The notes under the pieces: generated by a model
Told to the model about the DNA's origin: nothing
The model's input: only the letters and a program-made list of their open reading frames with translations
Databases searched by the model: none
DNA from: Gammaproteobacteria bacterium
Lineage (GTDB): Bacteria > Pseudomonadota > Gammaproteobacteria > Methylococcales > Methylomonadaceae
Length of the DNA stretch: 64,000 bases
Assembly (NCBI GenBank): GCA_018830325.1
Contig: JAHJSQ010000064.1
Coordinates: 1-64,000, forward strand
Direction: 5' to 3'
Translations under genes and position numbers: made by a program
In this document: piece by piece, positions 1-9,168 of the stretch
How positions within the stretch are numbered: position 1 is the stretch's first letter
Layout: every line of letters starts with the position of its first letter

Positions 1-191
1 GGATAGATTCATCAGGAGTCCTGAGGCAATAAAGCCTCTGTTGAGAGACCGGATATATGGCTGCAATCTTGATCTCTGTTTTGACATCAATTTTTGAAAA
101 CTTGGCTTGCAATAAACGAGGAGTCCATATATGAGTATAACTACTACAATCGGCTAATTTCGACTATTTTTGATTAACAAATATAAAAGAT

Positions 192-530
192 ATGAATTTA
201 ACGCAGCAACAATTAGACGGTTTCAATGTCCTTCACATCAATGAAGAACGGATCGATGCTCACAATTCGAGTGATTTAAAAGCATTTATTATCGATATGA
301 TAGAAGAAGGCGAACCTAATATCGTCGTGCAATTACAACAGGTCAAGTTTATCGATAGTTCGGGGTTGGGTGCGTTGCTGGCGGGATTTAAACATGCGAC
401 TGCAAAATCGGGTAAATTAGCTTTGTCGAACCTCCAGCCGCAAGTGTTGTCTATGTTTGAATTGACCCGACTGAATCGGGTATTCGAAATTTATAATGAT
501 TTGGACGAAGCGACCACCAGTGAATCTTAG
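192..530 (+). CDS. STAS-domain anti-sigma factor antagonist
   Basis: A 112-residue single STAS domain of SpoIIAA/RsbV type. The signature is IDSSGLGALLAGF near residue 55, where the serine is the residue normally phosphorylated by an RsbW-type kinase. In the family, the unphosphorylated form binds the kinase and frees its sigma factor or other client. The next gene, 8 bp downstream, is that kinase, so the two form a cytoplasmic partner-switching pair. The cognate phosphatase could be the PAS/SpoIIE protein at 41634-43904, which is an inference from domain content. The 191 bases upstream hold no gene I recognise. Confidence 0.88.
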   Translation: MNLTQQQLDGFNVLHINEERIDAHNSSDLKAFIIDMIEEGEPNIVVQLQQVKFIDSSGLGALLAGFKHATAKSGKLALSNLQPQVLSMFELTRLNRVFEIYNDLDEATTSES

Positions 531-538
531 AGGCTTTT

Positions 539-964
539 ATGCAAAGTGCGGATATTCAGGTTGATGTAATTATTCCGACACAAACCAAATACCTGGATTT
601 GATCGGCAGCATCGGGGAGCGGATCGGTAGAGAGCTGGATCATTATTCCGGTGATCGAGATGCGTTGGCTTATCAATTGAACCTTGTGTTAACCGAAGCG
701 ACAACAAACGCAATTAAACATTCTAAATATAAAGGGCCGAAGGACTGTGTCAGAATTACGATTCACATACAGGAAGACGAACTCGATATTAAAGTTTTCG
801 ACCATGGACAAGGCTTTGATATCGAGTCAGTGCCGATTCCGGATTTCGATAATCCGAAGGAAAACGGAATGGGTATTTATTTTATTAAGACACTGATGGA
901 CTCGGTCACTTATACGCGAATGGAAGAAGCCAACGTTTTAGAAATTAAAAAAAGCCTACGATAA
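539..964 (+). CDS. RsbW-like anti-sigma factor / serine kinase (HATPase_c)
   Basis: A 141-residue GHKL ATPase of the anti-sigma regulatory factor family. The N-box is visible as TEATTNAIKHS near residue 55, the G1 box as DHGQGFD near residue 98, and the G2-like GMGIYFIKTLMD near residue 118. Such proteins bind ATP and phosphorylate the STAS partner on serine, or hold a sigma factor when the partner is phosphorylated. The gene starts 8 bp after the STAS stop, with AGAGG before the ATG, so the two are co-transcribed. No sigma factor gene is next to it, so its target is unknown. Confidence 0.87.
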   Translation: MQSADIQVDVIIPTQTKYLDLIGSIGERIGRELDHYSGDRDALAYQLNLVLTEATTNAIKHSKYKGPKDCVRITIHIQEDELDIKVFDHGQGFDIESVPIPDFDNPKENGMGIYFIKTLMDSVTYTRMEEANVLEIKKSLR

Positions 965-1140
965 TTATCGTCCCAAATTGTTGATCAAATGTATGTTTGA
1001 TGAGCAATCTCCTTGCTAAATAGCCAATCTTTATCTCAAATCTTCATGCGCTACATTTTTCGCGTGGTAGAGTAATAACTGTGCATGAAATAATAGTCTC
1101 AAGTGATTTCCCGACCCCCTCTTAGAAAGGAATGGTTTTC

Positions 1141-1434
1141 TACTCCCTTTATACTCAAAAATTAGTTAAATTTATGAAGGTATGGGGTGTGGCTAGCGAG
1201 GATGTCGGCAGCAGGGCAGATTTTTGCTCCTGCAAAATCTGCATTCACGCCATCCCTGGCGCTCGATAGCTGCCGTCAAGCCCCCATGGATGGGTTTACC
1301 CAGCACCTAAATTCCATAGTCCATTGGCTATGGTTAACTATCTGAGATAATTTAGGTGCTGGGTGAACGGCGGTCCTCGATAGACGCATTCCATACCTTA
1401 TATTTTTAGACGGTTTTTCAATCAAAAGGGAGTA
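1141..1434. mobile_element. MITE-like element, family B, carrying the cruciform core
   Basis: The element is bounded by inverted TACTCCCTTT (1141) and AAAGGGAGTA (1425-1434). Further in, a second inverted pair can be read: AAGGTATGG..TG near 1180 against CATTCCATACC near 1387, both followed by the shared word CGAGGA. Inside are a hairpin GCAGATTTTTGC/GCAAAATCTGC near 1218-1245 and the core CCCAGCACCTAAATT...AATTTAGGTGCTGGG at 1298-1364. There is no open reading frame of note. It fills most of the 545-bp gap before the glutamate dehydrogenase gene; nothing else is recognised there. Confidence 0.75.
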
Positions 1435-1509
1435 AGTCTTGATACATTTATTCCATGCGCGACTCTTAGCCGTGACGTTTAATAACAGAAACCAGTCAAG
1501 GAGTAGTTC

Positions 1510-4500
1510 GTGAAAGTATATCTGAGAGCCGGTAATCTTGCTCTAAAGGCATCGCGTCAGCGTCGGAAATTAAAGGCGGTACAACATATCCTAGAAGGAC
1601 AAGGCGACAATCAAAACCGACGGTTTTTAATTAAATTGGCGGAAATGCTGTTGTTTCCGGACAGCTATTTTGTTTCATTGCCGCCTAATATATCGTCATC
1701 GCTGATTGTCAGGATATTTGAGCTTTTTACTGACAATATCGAAACGCATAACGTCAAAGAACTAAGGATACCGAATGATCCTCAACAATTTATCGTAATT
1801 GTCTGTCGTAATTTAACGCATGTTGTCGATTCATTATTGGCGTTACAAAGCGATCAACAACTTCCGTTTCAATTATTGGCACATCCCGTTTTGACTGTTA
1901 AGCGTCAGGGAGAAATGATAACCGGATTAGAAAGTAACGGTTTATCCGGAACCAAGCAACTGTTGATTGTATTGCGTCTAGAAGCGGTTGATCCAGGTAT
2001 AAAAAATGCTTTTTTCGAAAGGATAACGGCAATTATCGAATGGGCCGAAGTCCTTGATCGAGACCGCATAGCCTTGAAAGAAAGCTTGCTTGGCCTCAAT
2101 GATATTTCCGAGTTTTCTCAATTTAGCGCTTTGATCGATTGGCTTGAGCAAAAGGCTTTTATTCCTTTTAAGAGTCATCGACTGTCGGTTGACGATCAAG
2201 ACGCGTTCACTTCGCTTAAAGCCTTGGGTTCAGAGTTTTGTCACGACAATAATCCCACTGCACTATCGAACTTTCTCCGAGTGATGCAGGCTGTTTTGGC
2301 GCGCGATTATCCTTTGATCATCCAATACTTACCGATACGAAGCCCATTGATTCACGACCAACCCTTAATTTACATAGGGTTCAAGCATTCGTTGCCAGAT
2401 GGAGGCGGTTTTTGCGAATATGGTTTTTTCGGCGTTTTTGACGAGACCGAAATGGGGGGAGCATGTAGCAATATCCCGTTTTTACAGCGTAAAATCGAAC
2501 AAACATTAGCGCATCATAAAACCCCTGAAAACAGTTATGAATATCTGCAGCTCAAAGAGATATTCAATTTATTTCCGAAAGTCGATTTATTTTTGCTCGA
2601 GATACCCCAACTCGATTTATTGATTCAATCGCTCAGGCGTTACCTGTATCGTCCGGAAGGCATCAAGTTAGTGGTGCTCGGTGGCTTCGGGTTGGAGTCG
2701 TTGTCCGCGCTGATTATTGCCCCAGTTCATTTGTATAGCGAAGAAATTGAATCCGTATTGTTAGGGCGCTTGTCGTCAAGTCTCGATAGCAGCGCCGAAT
2801 TAGTCCGGAAAATTGTGCTTAGCGGTCCTTATTTGGGGCTGCATTTTTTGCTGAGGCCGACTTCCGAAACAATTACGATCGATGTCGATCAATTAGATAG
2901 AGATCTCAACAAACAGATCAGGCCCTGGTCTACGTCGTTGTGTCGAACTCTGGAGCGCGCCTACGGTAAATACAAAGCCTGTAAATTATGGCAAAAATAC
3001 CGTACGGTTTTTCCGCCCGGATATCAAGCCTTGATGCCTCCGCGCCATGCCATCAAGGACATTGGCTTAATCGAATCGTTGTTGAATGATGATCCGATGA
3101 CGATCGGCTTGTTGCGCCCGTACGGCCAGATTCGGCATTATCGTTTGCATTTTTGCAGCCGGCAAGAACGCTATTTGGATGAATATATTCCAATTCTCGA
3201 AAACTTTAATTTGCGAGTCTTGGATCAGGTTCAATTTCCATTGACAGTGTCCGGCAGTCCGGTTTTCATTAAAAGTTTTACGATTTCCGCTGCGAAGTCT
3301 CAACACGACAGTTTTACCGAGTTAAAATCTCGCTTATTATCCGGTATCGGTGCGGTATTTAACGGAAAAGCTGAAAACGATCAGTTGAATAGCTTGCTGG
3401 TATTGGCAGGTATGACTTGGCAGCAGATCGATGTGCTGCGTGCGTATCGCAATTATTATCTGCAATTGGGCTACCCGACGACGACTAGCAGTTTCAACCA
3501 GGCATTACTCGCTAATTCTAGTACCGCCTTCGCCTTGTTTGAGTATTTCGAGGCCCGTTTTAGGCCCGACCCTAATTTAGGGGAGCCGATGCAACGCGAG
3601 GAACAGTTGTTGTTTCCGTTACGTCTTAAATTGCTAGAGAATCTTAGCGGCGTTACCGATATCAATCACGACAAAATTTTGCGTACGCTGTTTAATTTAA
3701 TTGATGCAACGATGCGTTGTAATTTTCATGTTAGGCAAAAGCGGGACGATTTTTTTATCGCATTTAAGATCAACAGCCTCGGCATCATCGACATGCCCCC
3801 TCCAAAGCCTCAAAATGAAATTTATGTGCATGCGGTCGATATGGAAGGAATACATTTGCGGGGCGGTAAGATTTCTCGGGGCGGCATTCGTTGGTCGGAC
3901 CGACCGGACGATTTCAGAACCGAAATATTGGATCTGATGCAAACTCAGATGAGCAAAAACGCACTGATCATTCCGAAAGGCGCGAAAGGTGGGTTTATCG
4001 TTAAAACGCCGGTTACAGACCCCGATTTCAAGGAAGTGGGCCGGAAGGCTTATGTCAAGTTGATTCAGGGCTTGCTCGATTTGACCGACAATTATGTCGA
4101 AGATCGGGTCGTGCGTTTGCCAGGTATCGTGAGCTACGACGATCATGATCCTTATTTGGTCGTCGCCGCCGACAAAGGAACGGCTCAATTTTCGGATTTG
4201 GCGAATTCGGTTTCAGCTCAATATCATTTTTGGCTCGGCGATGCCTTTGCGAGCGGCGGCTCAAATGGCTACAACCACAAAGCGCTAGGAATTACCGCCC
4301 GTGGGGCTTGGGAGTGCGTTAAACGGCATTTTCGCGAACTCGGCAAGGACATCCAAAGCGAGCCTTTTACAGTCGTCGGTATCGGCAGCATGGACGGCGA
4401 CGTGTTCGGAAACGGCATGTTGTTATCGAATAGCACGCACTTGCTTGCCGCAATTAGCGGTCGTCATATCTTTATCGATCCCGCACCGGCCGATCTTGAA

Positions 4501-6204
4501 AAATCGTATTTAGAGCGTAAGCGTTTGTTTGAATTGCCGGGGTCGAGTTGGGACGATTATGACCGAAGCCTGATTTCCGAGGGAGGTGGAGTTTATTCGC
4601 GGCATGCGAAGGACATTGTAGTTTCTCCGCAATTGCGCAAATGGTTGGGTATACGTTATAAAAGCTTGGATGGCTCGACCTTGATTCGCTTATTATTGAC
4701 TGCGCCGGTTGAATTACTATGGTTTGGCGGTATCGGTACCTATGTGAAAGCAACTAACGAAAAACATGAAGATGTAGGCGACCGAAGCAACGACGATGTA
4801 CGTGTCGATGCGTTGCAATTGCGTGCGGCGGTTGTCGGCGAAGGCGCTAATCTCGGTTTCACTCAAAAGGCCAGAATTGAGTTCGCGCTTGGCGGAGGGC
4901 GTATCGATACTGATGCGGTTCATAACTCGGGTGGGGTCGATTGTTCCGATCATGAAGTCAACCTCAAAATATTATTGACCGGGCTTCAGAAAAAACAAGG
5001 CTTGAAGGATTATCGGCAAACTTTCGAATCCTTGACCGACGAAGTATGCGCGGCAGTATTAACCAATAATTACAAACAAAGTTTATGTTTGTCGCTCGAA
5101 CAATTACGTGTAAAAGGGAATGCCGAACAGTACTTGTTGCTTTCAGAACGATTGGAAAGTGCCGGTGTACTCGACCGTTCCGTCGAGTCTTTTCCATCTT
5201 ACAAAGCAGTGATGGGGAGATCCGGTCAAATCATTACACGACCTGAATTTGCCGTGCTGATGGCCGCCTGTAAGATTCAACTGACGCAAGACATAATGGA
5301 TAGAAGCGAATTGATATCGGTTTCCGATTACGATATTTATTTGCAAAGCTACTTTCCAGATCCGATACGGCAGAACTTTGCCGAGCATTTAACCAGTCAT
5401 CCTCTCGCGCCGGCAATTAAGGCGACCGTAATCAGTAATACGATTATCAATCAAGCAGGGTGCAGTTTTTTGAATTGGCATAATGACAATGGCGGCAGTA
5501 TCATCGACAGCATTACCGTTTATTTGACCTTCGATCAAGTACTGGAAGCCGAGGATTTTCGCCGTGAAGTTTTTAGTTTGGATAATCTCATTCCTGCCGA
5601 ACAACAGTACGGTCTGCTATTGCAACTGGAAAATGTCTTGGCCGAATTCAGCCAATGGGTATTGATGAACGAACTGGTTGTGCGTCCTGATTCTCTTACG
5701 CTGGAAAATTATCGCTCTTGTTTAACGGCTTTCGCCAATGAGTTTATTTCGCCCGATTCAGAGAATGAAGCGGTTAATGGTATACCCGTCAAGCTGGCAA
5801 AGCGCATCGCATTCATCAATTCATTAAACGACTTTCCACAAATTGCGCTATTGTCTACTGAATCCGGGCATTCCTTCAGTACAGTACGCAAGACGTTTAT
5901 CGATGTTGCGAAATTTTTGGACTTGGACAAGTTGTTGGATCAACTGACGGTTATAACGGTGCAAAATCATTGGGAGCGCAAGGTTTTTAACAATCTCAAG
6001 GCTGAAATCAAACAAACTCAAGGAAGGCTCGTGCAATCTCTTTTGGCCTCGGATGCATACGATTGTAAAGCTTATTTTGCAGGCTCATCTAATAAGCAGA
6101 AGCTCATCCGTTATCAACGCGTTTTTCAAGAAGTTTCGAGAAGTGCGACAAACAGCTTGATGCCTTATTTAACCTTGAATAAAGCATTGATGAATTTGAT
6201 TTGA
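1510..6204 (+). CDS. NAD-specific glutamate dehydrogenase, large (about 180 kDa) type
   Basis: A 1564-residue cytoplasmic enzyme that interconverts glutamate and 2-oxoglutarate plus ammonia with NAD. The length fits the large bacterial GDH class (about 1500-1650 residues), in which a central catalytic region is flanked by long regulatory parts. Catalytic-domain motifs are clear: GGIRWSDRPDDFRTE near residue 791, the lysine-rich PKGAKGGF near 822, and the nucleotide-binding stretch VVGIGSMDGDVFGNGML near 955. The start is GTG at 1510, with AAGGAG about 8 bases upstream. It stands alone, between MITE-like elements on both sides; one begins 2 bases after its stop codon. Confidence 0.93.
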   Translation: MKVYLRAGNLALKASRQRRKLKAVQHILEGQGDNQNRRFLIKLAEMLLFPDSYFVSLPPNISSSLIVRIFELFTDNIETHNVKELRIPNDPQQFIVIVCRNLTHVVDSLLALQSDQQLPFQLLAHPVLTVKRQGEMITGLESNGLSGTKQLLIVLRLEAVDPGIKNAFFERITAIIEWAEVLDRDRIALKESLLGLNDISEFSQFSALIDWLEQKAFIPFKSHRLSVDDQDAFTSLKALGSEFCHDNNPTALSNFLRVMQAVLARDYPLIIQYLPIRSPLIHDQPLIYIGFKHSLPDGGGFCEYGFFGVFDETEMGGACSNIPFLQRKIEQTLAHHKTPENSYEYLQLKEIFNLFPKVDLFLLEIPQLDLLIQSLRRYLYRPEGIKLVVLGGFGLESLSALIIAPVHLYSEEIESVLLGRLSSSLDSSAELVRKIVLSGPYLGLHFLLRPTSETITIDVDQLDRDLNKQIRPWSTSLCRTLERAYGKYKACKLWQKYRTVFPPGYQALMPPRHAIKDIGLIESLLNDDPMTIGLLRPYGQIRHYRLHFCSRQERYLDEYIPILENFNLRVLDQVQFPLTVSGSPVFIKSFTISAAKSQHDSFTELKSRLLSGIGAVFNGKAENDQLNSLLVLAGMTWQQIDVLRAYRNYYLQLGYPTTTSSFNQALLANSSTAFALFEYFEARFRPDPNLGEPMQREEQLLFPLRLKLLENLSGVTDINHDKILRTLFNLIDATMRCNFHVRQKRDDFFIAFKINSLGIIDMPPPKPQNEIYVHAVDMEGIHLRGGKISRGGIRWSDRPDDFRTEILDLMQTQMSKNALIIPKGAKGGFIVKTPVTDPDFKEVGRKAYVKLIQGLLDLTDNYVEDRVVRLPGIVSYDDHDPYLVVAADKGTAQFSDLANSVSAQYHFWLGDAFASGGSNGYNHKALGITARGAWECVKRHFRELGKDIQSEPFTVVGIGSMDGDVFGNGMLLSNSTHLLAAISGRHIFIDPAPADLEKSYLERKRLFELPGSSWDDYDRSLISEGGGVYSRHAKDIVVSPQLRKWLGIRYKSLDGSTLIRLLLTAPVELLWFGGIGTYVKATNEKHEDVGDRSNDDVRVDALQLRAAVVGEGANLGFTQKARIEFALGGGRIDTDAVHNSGGVDCSDHEVNLKILLTGLQKKQGLKDYRQTFESLTDEVCAAVLTNNYKQSLCLSLEQLRVKGNAEQYLLLSERLESAGVLDRSVESFPSYKAVMGRSGQIITRPEFAVLMAACKIQLTQDIMDRSELISVSDYDIYLQSYFPDPIRQNFAEHLTSHPLAPAIKATVISNTIINQAGCSFLNWHNDNGGSIIDSITVYLTFDQVLEAEDFRREVFSLDNLIPAEQQYGLLLQLENVLAEFSQWVLMNELVVRPDSLTLENYRSCLTAFANEFISPDSENEAVNGIPVKLAKRIAFINSLNDFPQIALLSTESGHSFSTVRKTFIDVAKFLDLDKLLDQLTVITVQNHWERKVFNNLKAEIKQTQGRLVQSLLASDAYDCKAYFAGSSNKQKLIRYQRVFQEVSRSATNSLMPYLTLNKALMNLI

Positions 6205-6205
6205 T

Positions 6206-6699
6206 TATACTTTTCACACTTCAAATTTCGGCAGTGCCTAAGGAGGCACCGGGGTGCCTGGCAAAGGCTTTGCCAGCATGGAGCTGACATAAAGCCTACA
6301 TGGATGTATTCACCCAGCACCTAAATTCCATAGCCTTTTGGCTATGGTAACTATCTTGCATAATTTAGGTGCTGGGTTCACGGCGTCCTTTGTCGAGTAC
6401 CCCGGCAGCAATTCCCAATTTGAGAATAAAAAAGGGTGCGGAGTGTGCTTGGCGACGATGTCGGCAGCAGGGGCAGATTTTTGCTCCTCGGCAATTGCTC
6501 CTGCATTGCCCTAATACACGCCATCCCGGCGTAATGCAAAATCTGCATTCACGCCATCCTTGGCGTTTAGCCGCCGCCAAGCCCCCATGGATGGGTTTAC
6601 GGCGTTCCTCGACAGACATACCCCGCACCCTGAACACGGAGAAATTTCTCAAACTGGGAATTGCTAGCACTCCGGTGCCGAATGTTGATCTACGGTATA
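6206..6699. mobile_element. MITE-like element, family A, interrupted by a nested element
   Basis: The left end TATACTTTTCACACTTCAAA starts two bases after the glutamate dehydrogenase stop. The right end, GTGCCGAATGTTGATC then TACGGTATA, closes at 6699. These are the family A ends seen in complete copies at 39372 and 59443. The cruciform core lies at 6312-6377. The expected right end is displaced by a second element at 6410-6662. Short words related by descent, AGTACCCCGG and AGCACTCCGG, flank the insertion and could be a worn target duplication. Confidence 0.75.
6410..6662. mobile_element. MITE-like element, family B, nested in a family A copy
   Basis: The ends are inverted: AATTCCCAATTTGAGAA at 6410 and its near complement TTCTCAAACTGGGAATT closing at 6662. 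A second inverted layer, GGGTGCGG near 6434 and CCGCACCC near 6621, follows. Inside are the hairpin words GCAGATTTTTGCTCC and GCAAAATCTGC and the CACGCCATCC/GGCG module. There is no cruciform core in this copy. Six-frame reading gives only overlapping ORFs of about 100 codons that have no protein-like character. Confidence 0.7.
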
Positions 6700-6964
6700 G
6701 AATTCGGTAAATCCAAAGTTAATGCGTATTTGAAGAACCATCGGACAGAGACTAGAATTAATTGAATTAAGATCGAACGTATTTTTATTAAGACGTGAGT
6801 AGAACTAAATTTTCCTGTTTAAATTTGGCTATGTATGCGGTAATAGTTGAGAACATCCACCGCATCGGAAGTGTACTTATCAATCCAAAGTGGATTGTAG
6901 GGTACGCTGCGCGTACCTAATGTCGGCGCAAGGCAACATGCGGGCACGTTCAACTAAGGAACGA

Positions 6965-7203
6965 GCATGAAATAACTTCGACAACTGTTGAAAGGTGGTT
7001 TGGTGGCTCGATTGACAGGTGTCGGCGGCAGGGAAAGCCGCCGTCAAGCCTAGATGGGCGTATTCACCCAGTACCTAAATTCCATGGCTCGTTGGCTATG
7101 GCTAACTACCTTCGATAATTTAGGTGCTGGGTTCACGGCGTCCTGTCAAGCGAGCCACCAAACCGTCGCAAAGCCTACTACTTGTAGAAGTTATTTTGTG
7201 CAT
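6965..7203. mobile_element. MITE-like element, family C, carrying the cruciform core
   Basis: The outer ends are inverted GCATGAAATAACTTCGACAA (6965) and TTGTAGAAGTTATTTTGTGC (7184-7203 region). An inner 23-bp inverted repeat with two mismatches lies at 6997-7019 and 7142-7164. The core CCCAGtACCTAAATT...AATTTAGGTGCTGGG occupies 7066-7132. An ORF at 7054-7281 is only a read-through of the repeat. Together with the nested pair at 6206-6699 it accounts for most of the 1154-bp gap before the T6SS genes. Between them (6700-6964) I see only a short hairpin GGTACGC/GCGTACC near 6901. Confidence 0.7.
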
Positions 7204-7358
7204 ATTTCTAAACGGTTGGTTCCGCTGTGGTATGCACAGCGTACCCGACAGTCTTCAAGTTTCGAGATAGGCGTAGTTTAACGTCACCTAATTAACGCGA
7301 ACTTAGCCTGAAATTTGTTTGAAAATAACGATTTTGTATTTCTCATCGAGTAGTTGAA

Positions 7359-8828
7359 ATGGCTTTATCTCTTAAGATCACAATGTACAAAGGCAAGCCT
7401 TTGTCCGAACCTAAACTAGCAGCCTTTCCAAACGACGAAGGCACGATAGGCCGTTCCGATGATAATACGCTGGTTTTACCTGATCCTGATAAATTTGTAT
7501 CTCGACATCATGCATCGATCAAGTACGAAAACGGCACATATTATCTGACCGATTCAAGTCTGGCTGGCGTATTAATCGATAATGAAGTTAACCCGCTGCA
7601 TAACGATTCGACACCTCTTCATAACGGTACCCTTTTAAAAGTCGGCGAATATGAAATAGAAGCCATTATTACTGAAGAAACTAGCCAGGATGATTTTCCT
7701 TTTCCGGATATTTTTGCCGATTCGCCGTCAAAATCGACAGAACCCGAAGAGTTGTTTTCAACGCCGATCGATAGGGAAGCCAATCGACTGATGGGCGATA
7801 GCGGTTCACCCTTTCCACGGCATGAAGAATTGATCGACACCAAAGAAAGCGAAACGCCCGAATTTGAAAGTCACTTGCAAGATCGTGCTTCACCCCTTTT
7901 CGACAGCTTTATCGCTCCTCAGGTAGAAGCAGCAACGAAACCTTTTGAGGAAATTCCTGAAAACTTGAGTTTCGAGGATCTTTTCGCCGACTCCGGTTCG
8001 CCCTCCAGTAACGGACAGATAGAGGGCGATTCAAGAGCATCGGGTACGGATTTGCTTAACGACGATTTCGCTCCGAAATCGTCTCTAGCCGATCCTGAGC
8101 CATCGGCTTCAGAACCTTTTGCATCGCCGGTCGCCCACCCTAATAGTACGCAAACTTCAAAATTAAACAGCATTCTAGTCGACTCGTCCGATTCTTCCCC
8201 TGAAACGCCGCCCGCACAACCCGTACAGAGTATTTCAGATGACGGCCTATTTAATGCTTTTTTGCAAGGTGCCGGACTTGATCAAAACGAATGCGCAAGT
8301 AAAAATCAATCGGAGGCGATGCAAAGAGTTGGCAGAATGTTTCGGCAATTGGTTGCCGGTACCGTGTCGGTCTTACGAAGCCGAGCAGAATTCAAGAGCT
8401 TATTCCGTGTCAATGTGACTGTAATAAGAGCGGCCGACAATAATCCGTTGAAGTTCGCCGTTTCGACTGATGATGTTTTGAAGCAATTGATTCAAAACAA
8501 AGAGGGCGGTTTTCTCGAATCGGTCGAATCGATCGAGCAAGGCTTCAATGACATCATGAATCATCAGCTCGCGATGCAAGCAGGGATTCAAGCCTCATTG
8601 ACCGACTTATTGAAAAGATTCGACCCGAAAACGATCGAAAAACAATTCGAGCAAGGCATCGTGTTACAAAAAAAAGCCAAGTGTTGGGACAGTTATCAGG
8701 AAACTTATCGCATTGAGTCCGAAGAAGCCGTTGAGAATTTTTTCGGCGATGCCTTCGTAGAGGCTTATGAAGAACAAATGAAAGCGCTAACGACAGCGCG
8801 GAACAAAAATAAAAAATTTGGACTATGA
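7359..8828 (+). CDS. tagH: T6SS FHA-domain protein TagH (Fha/VasC/ImpI type)
   Basis: A 489-residue protein with an N-terminal forkhead-associated domain: IGRSDDNTLVLPD near residue 30 and VSRHHASI near 48, the phosphothreonine-reading loops. A long acidic, serine- and proline-rich linker (about residues 105-310) follows, then the C-terminal region typical of T6SS FHA proteins (DVLKQL...SIEQGFNDIMNHQLAMQAGIQASL...RFDPKTIEKQFE). In systems with a PpkA kinase and PppA phosphatase, this protein relays threonine phosphorylation to T6SS assembly. Here the phosphatase is fused to TagF, and two kinase genes lie beyond the effector island. It is the first gene of the T6SS locus and is separated from tssK by a MITE-like element. 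Confidence 0.9.
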   Translation: MALSLKITMYKGKPLSEPKLAAFPNDEGTIGRSDDNTLVLPDPDKFVSRHHASIKYENGTYYLTDSSLAGVLIDNEVNPLHNDSTPLHNGTLLKVGEYEIEAIITEETSQDDFPFPDIFADSPSKSTEPEELFSTPIDREANRLMGDSGSPFPRHEELIDTKESETPEFESHLQDRASPLFDSFIAPQVEAATKPFEEIPENLSFEDLFADSGSPSSNGQIEGDSRASGTDLLNDDFAPKSSLADPEPSASEPFASPVAHPNSTQTSKLNSILVDSSDSSPETPPAQPVQSISDDGLFNAFLQGAGLDQNECASKNQSEAMQRVGRMFRQLVAGTVSVLRSRAEFKSLFRVNVTVIRAADNNPLKFAVSTDDVLKQLIQNKEGGFLESVESIEQGFNDIMNHQLAMQAGIQASLTDLLKRFDPKTIEKQFEQGIVLQKKAKCWDSYQETYRIESEEAVENFFGDAFVEAYEEQMKALTTARNKNKKFGL

Positions 8829-8864
8829 TGATTGGAGGTTTGAGAAAGCCGTTTTTCAACAGAA

Positions 8865-9062
8865 ACTCCCAATTTGAGGGTAAAAAGGGTGTGGAGCATG
8901 CTTGGCGAGGATTTCGGCGGCAGATAAGGCCGCCGTCAAGCCTACACGGACGTATATTCACCCAGCAACTAAATTCCATGGCTCGTTGGCTATGGCTAAC
9001 TACCTTCGATAATTTAGGTGCTGGGTTCACGGCGTCCTGCCAAGCGAGTTACCGAACCCTCA
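8865..9062. mobile_element. MITE-like element, family B, between tagH and tssK
   Basis: The left end ACTCCCAATTTGAGGGTAAA at 8865 matches the nested copy at 6410, followed by GGGTGTGGAG and CTTGGCGAGGA. The right side mirrors this with TCCTGCCAAGCGAG and CGAACCCTC near 9036-9061; the outermost right end is not clear. The cruciform core is at 8960-9026. It fills most of the 340-bp gap where many T6SS loci carry tssJ; no lipoprotein ORF is present. The ORF at 8825-9319 is an artefact of this repeat. Confidence 0.68.
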
Positions 9063-9168
9063 ACAAGACTCATAGTTCCAGGACGTTAATTATCACGAAA
9101 TCCTTAATAATATTAAACCTAAGGTTAGTTCGAAAATTCATATCACAGGGTAAAAGGTTACAAGAACA

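Noticed and set aside
3697-4188. A 163-codon open frame antisense to the glutamate dehydrogenase gene
   Set aside because: It covers the most conserved catalytic part of the real gene and shows no ribosome-binding site or domain.
6369-6710. Overlapping ORFs of about 100 codons on both strands
   Set aside because: They are produced by the nested MITE-like elements and contain only repeat-derived sequence.
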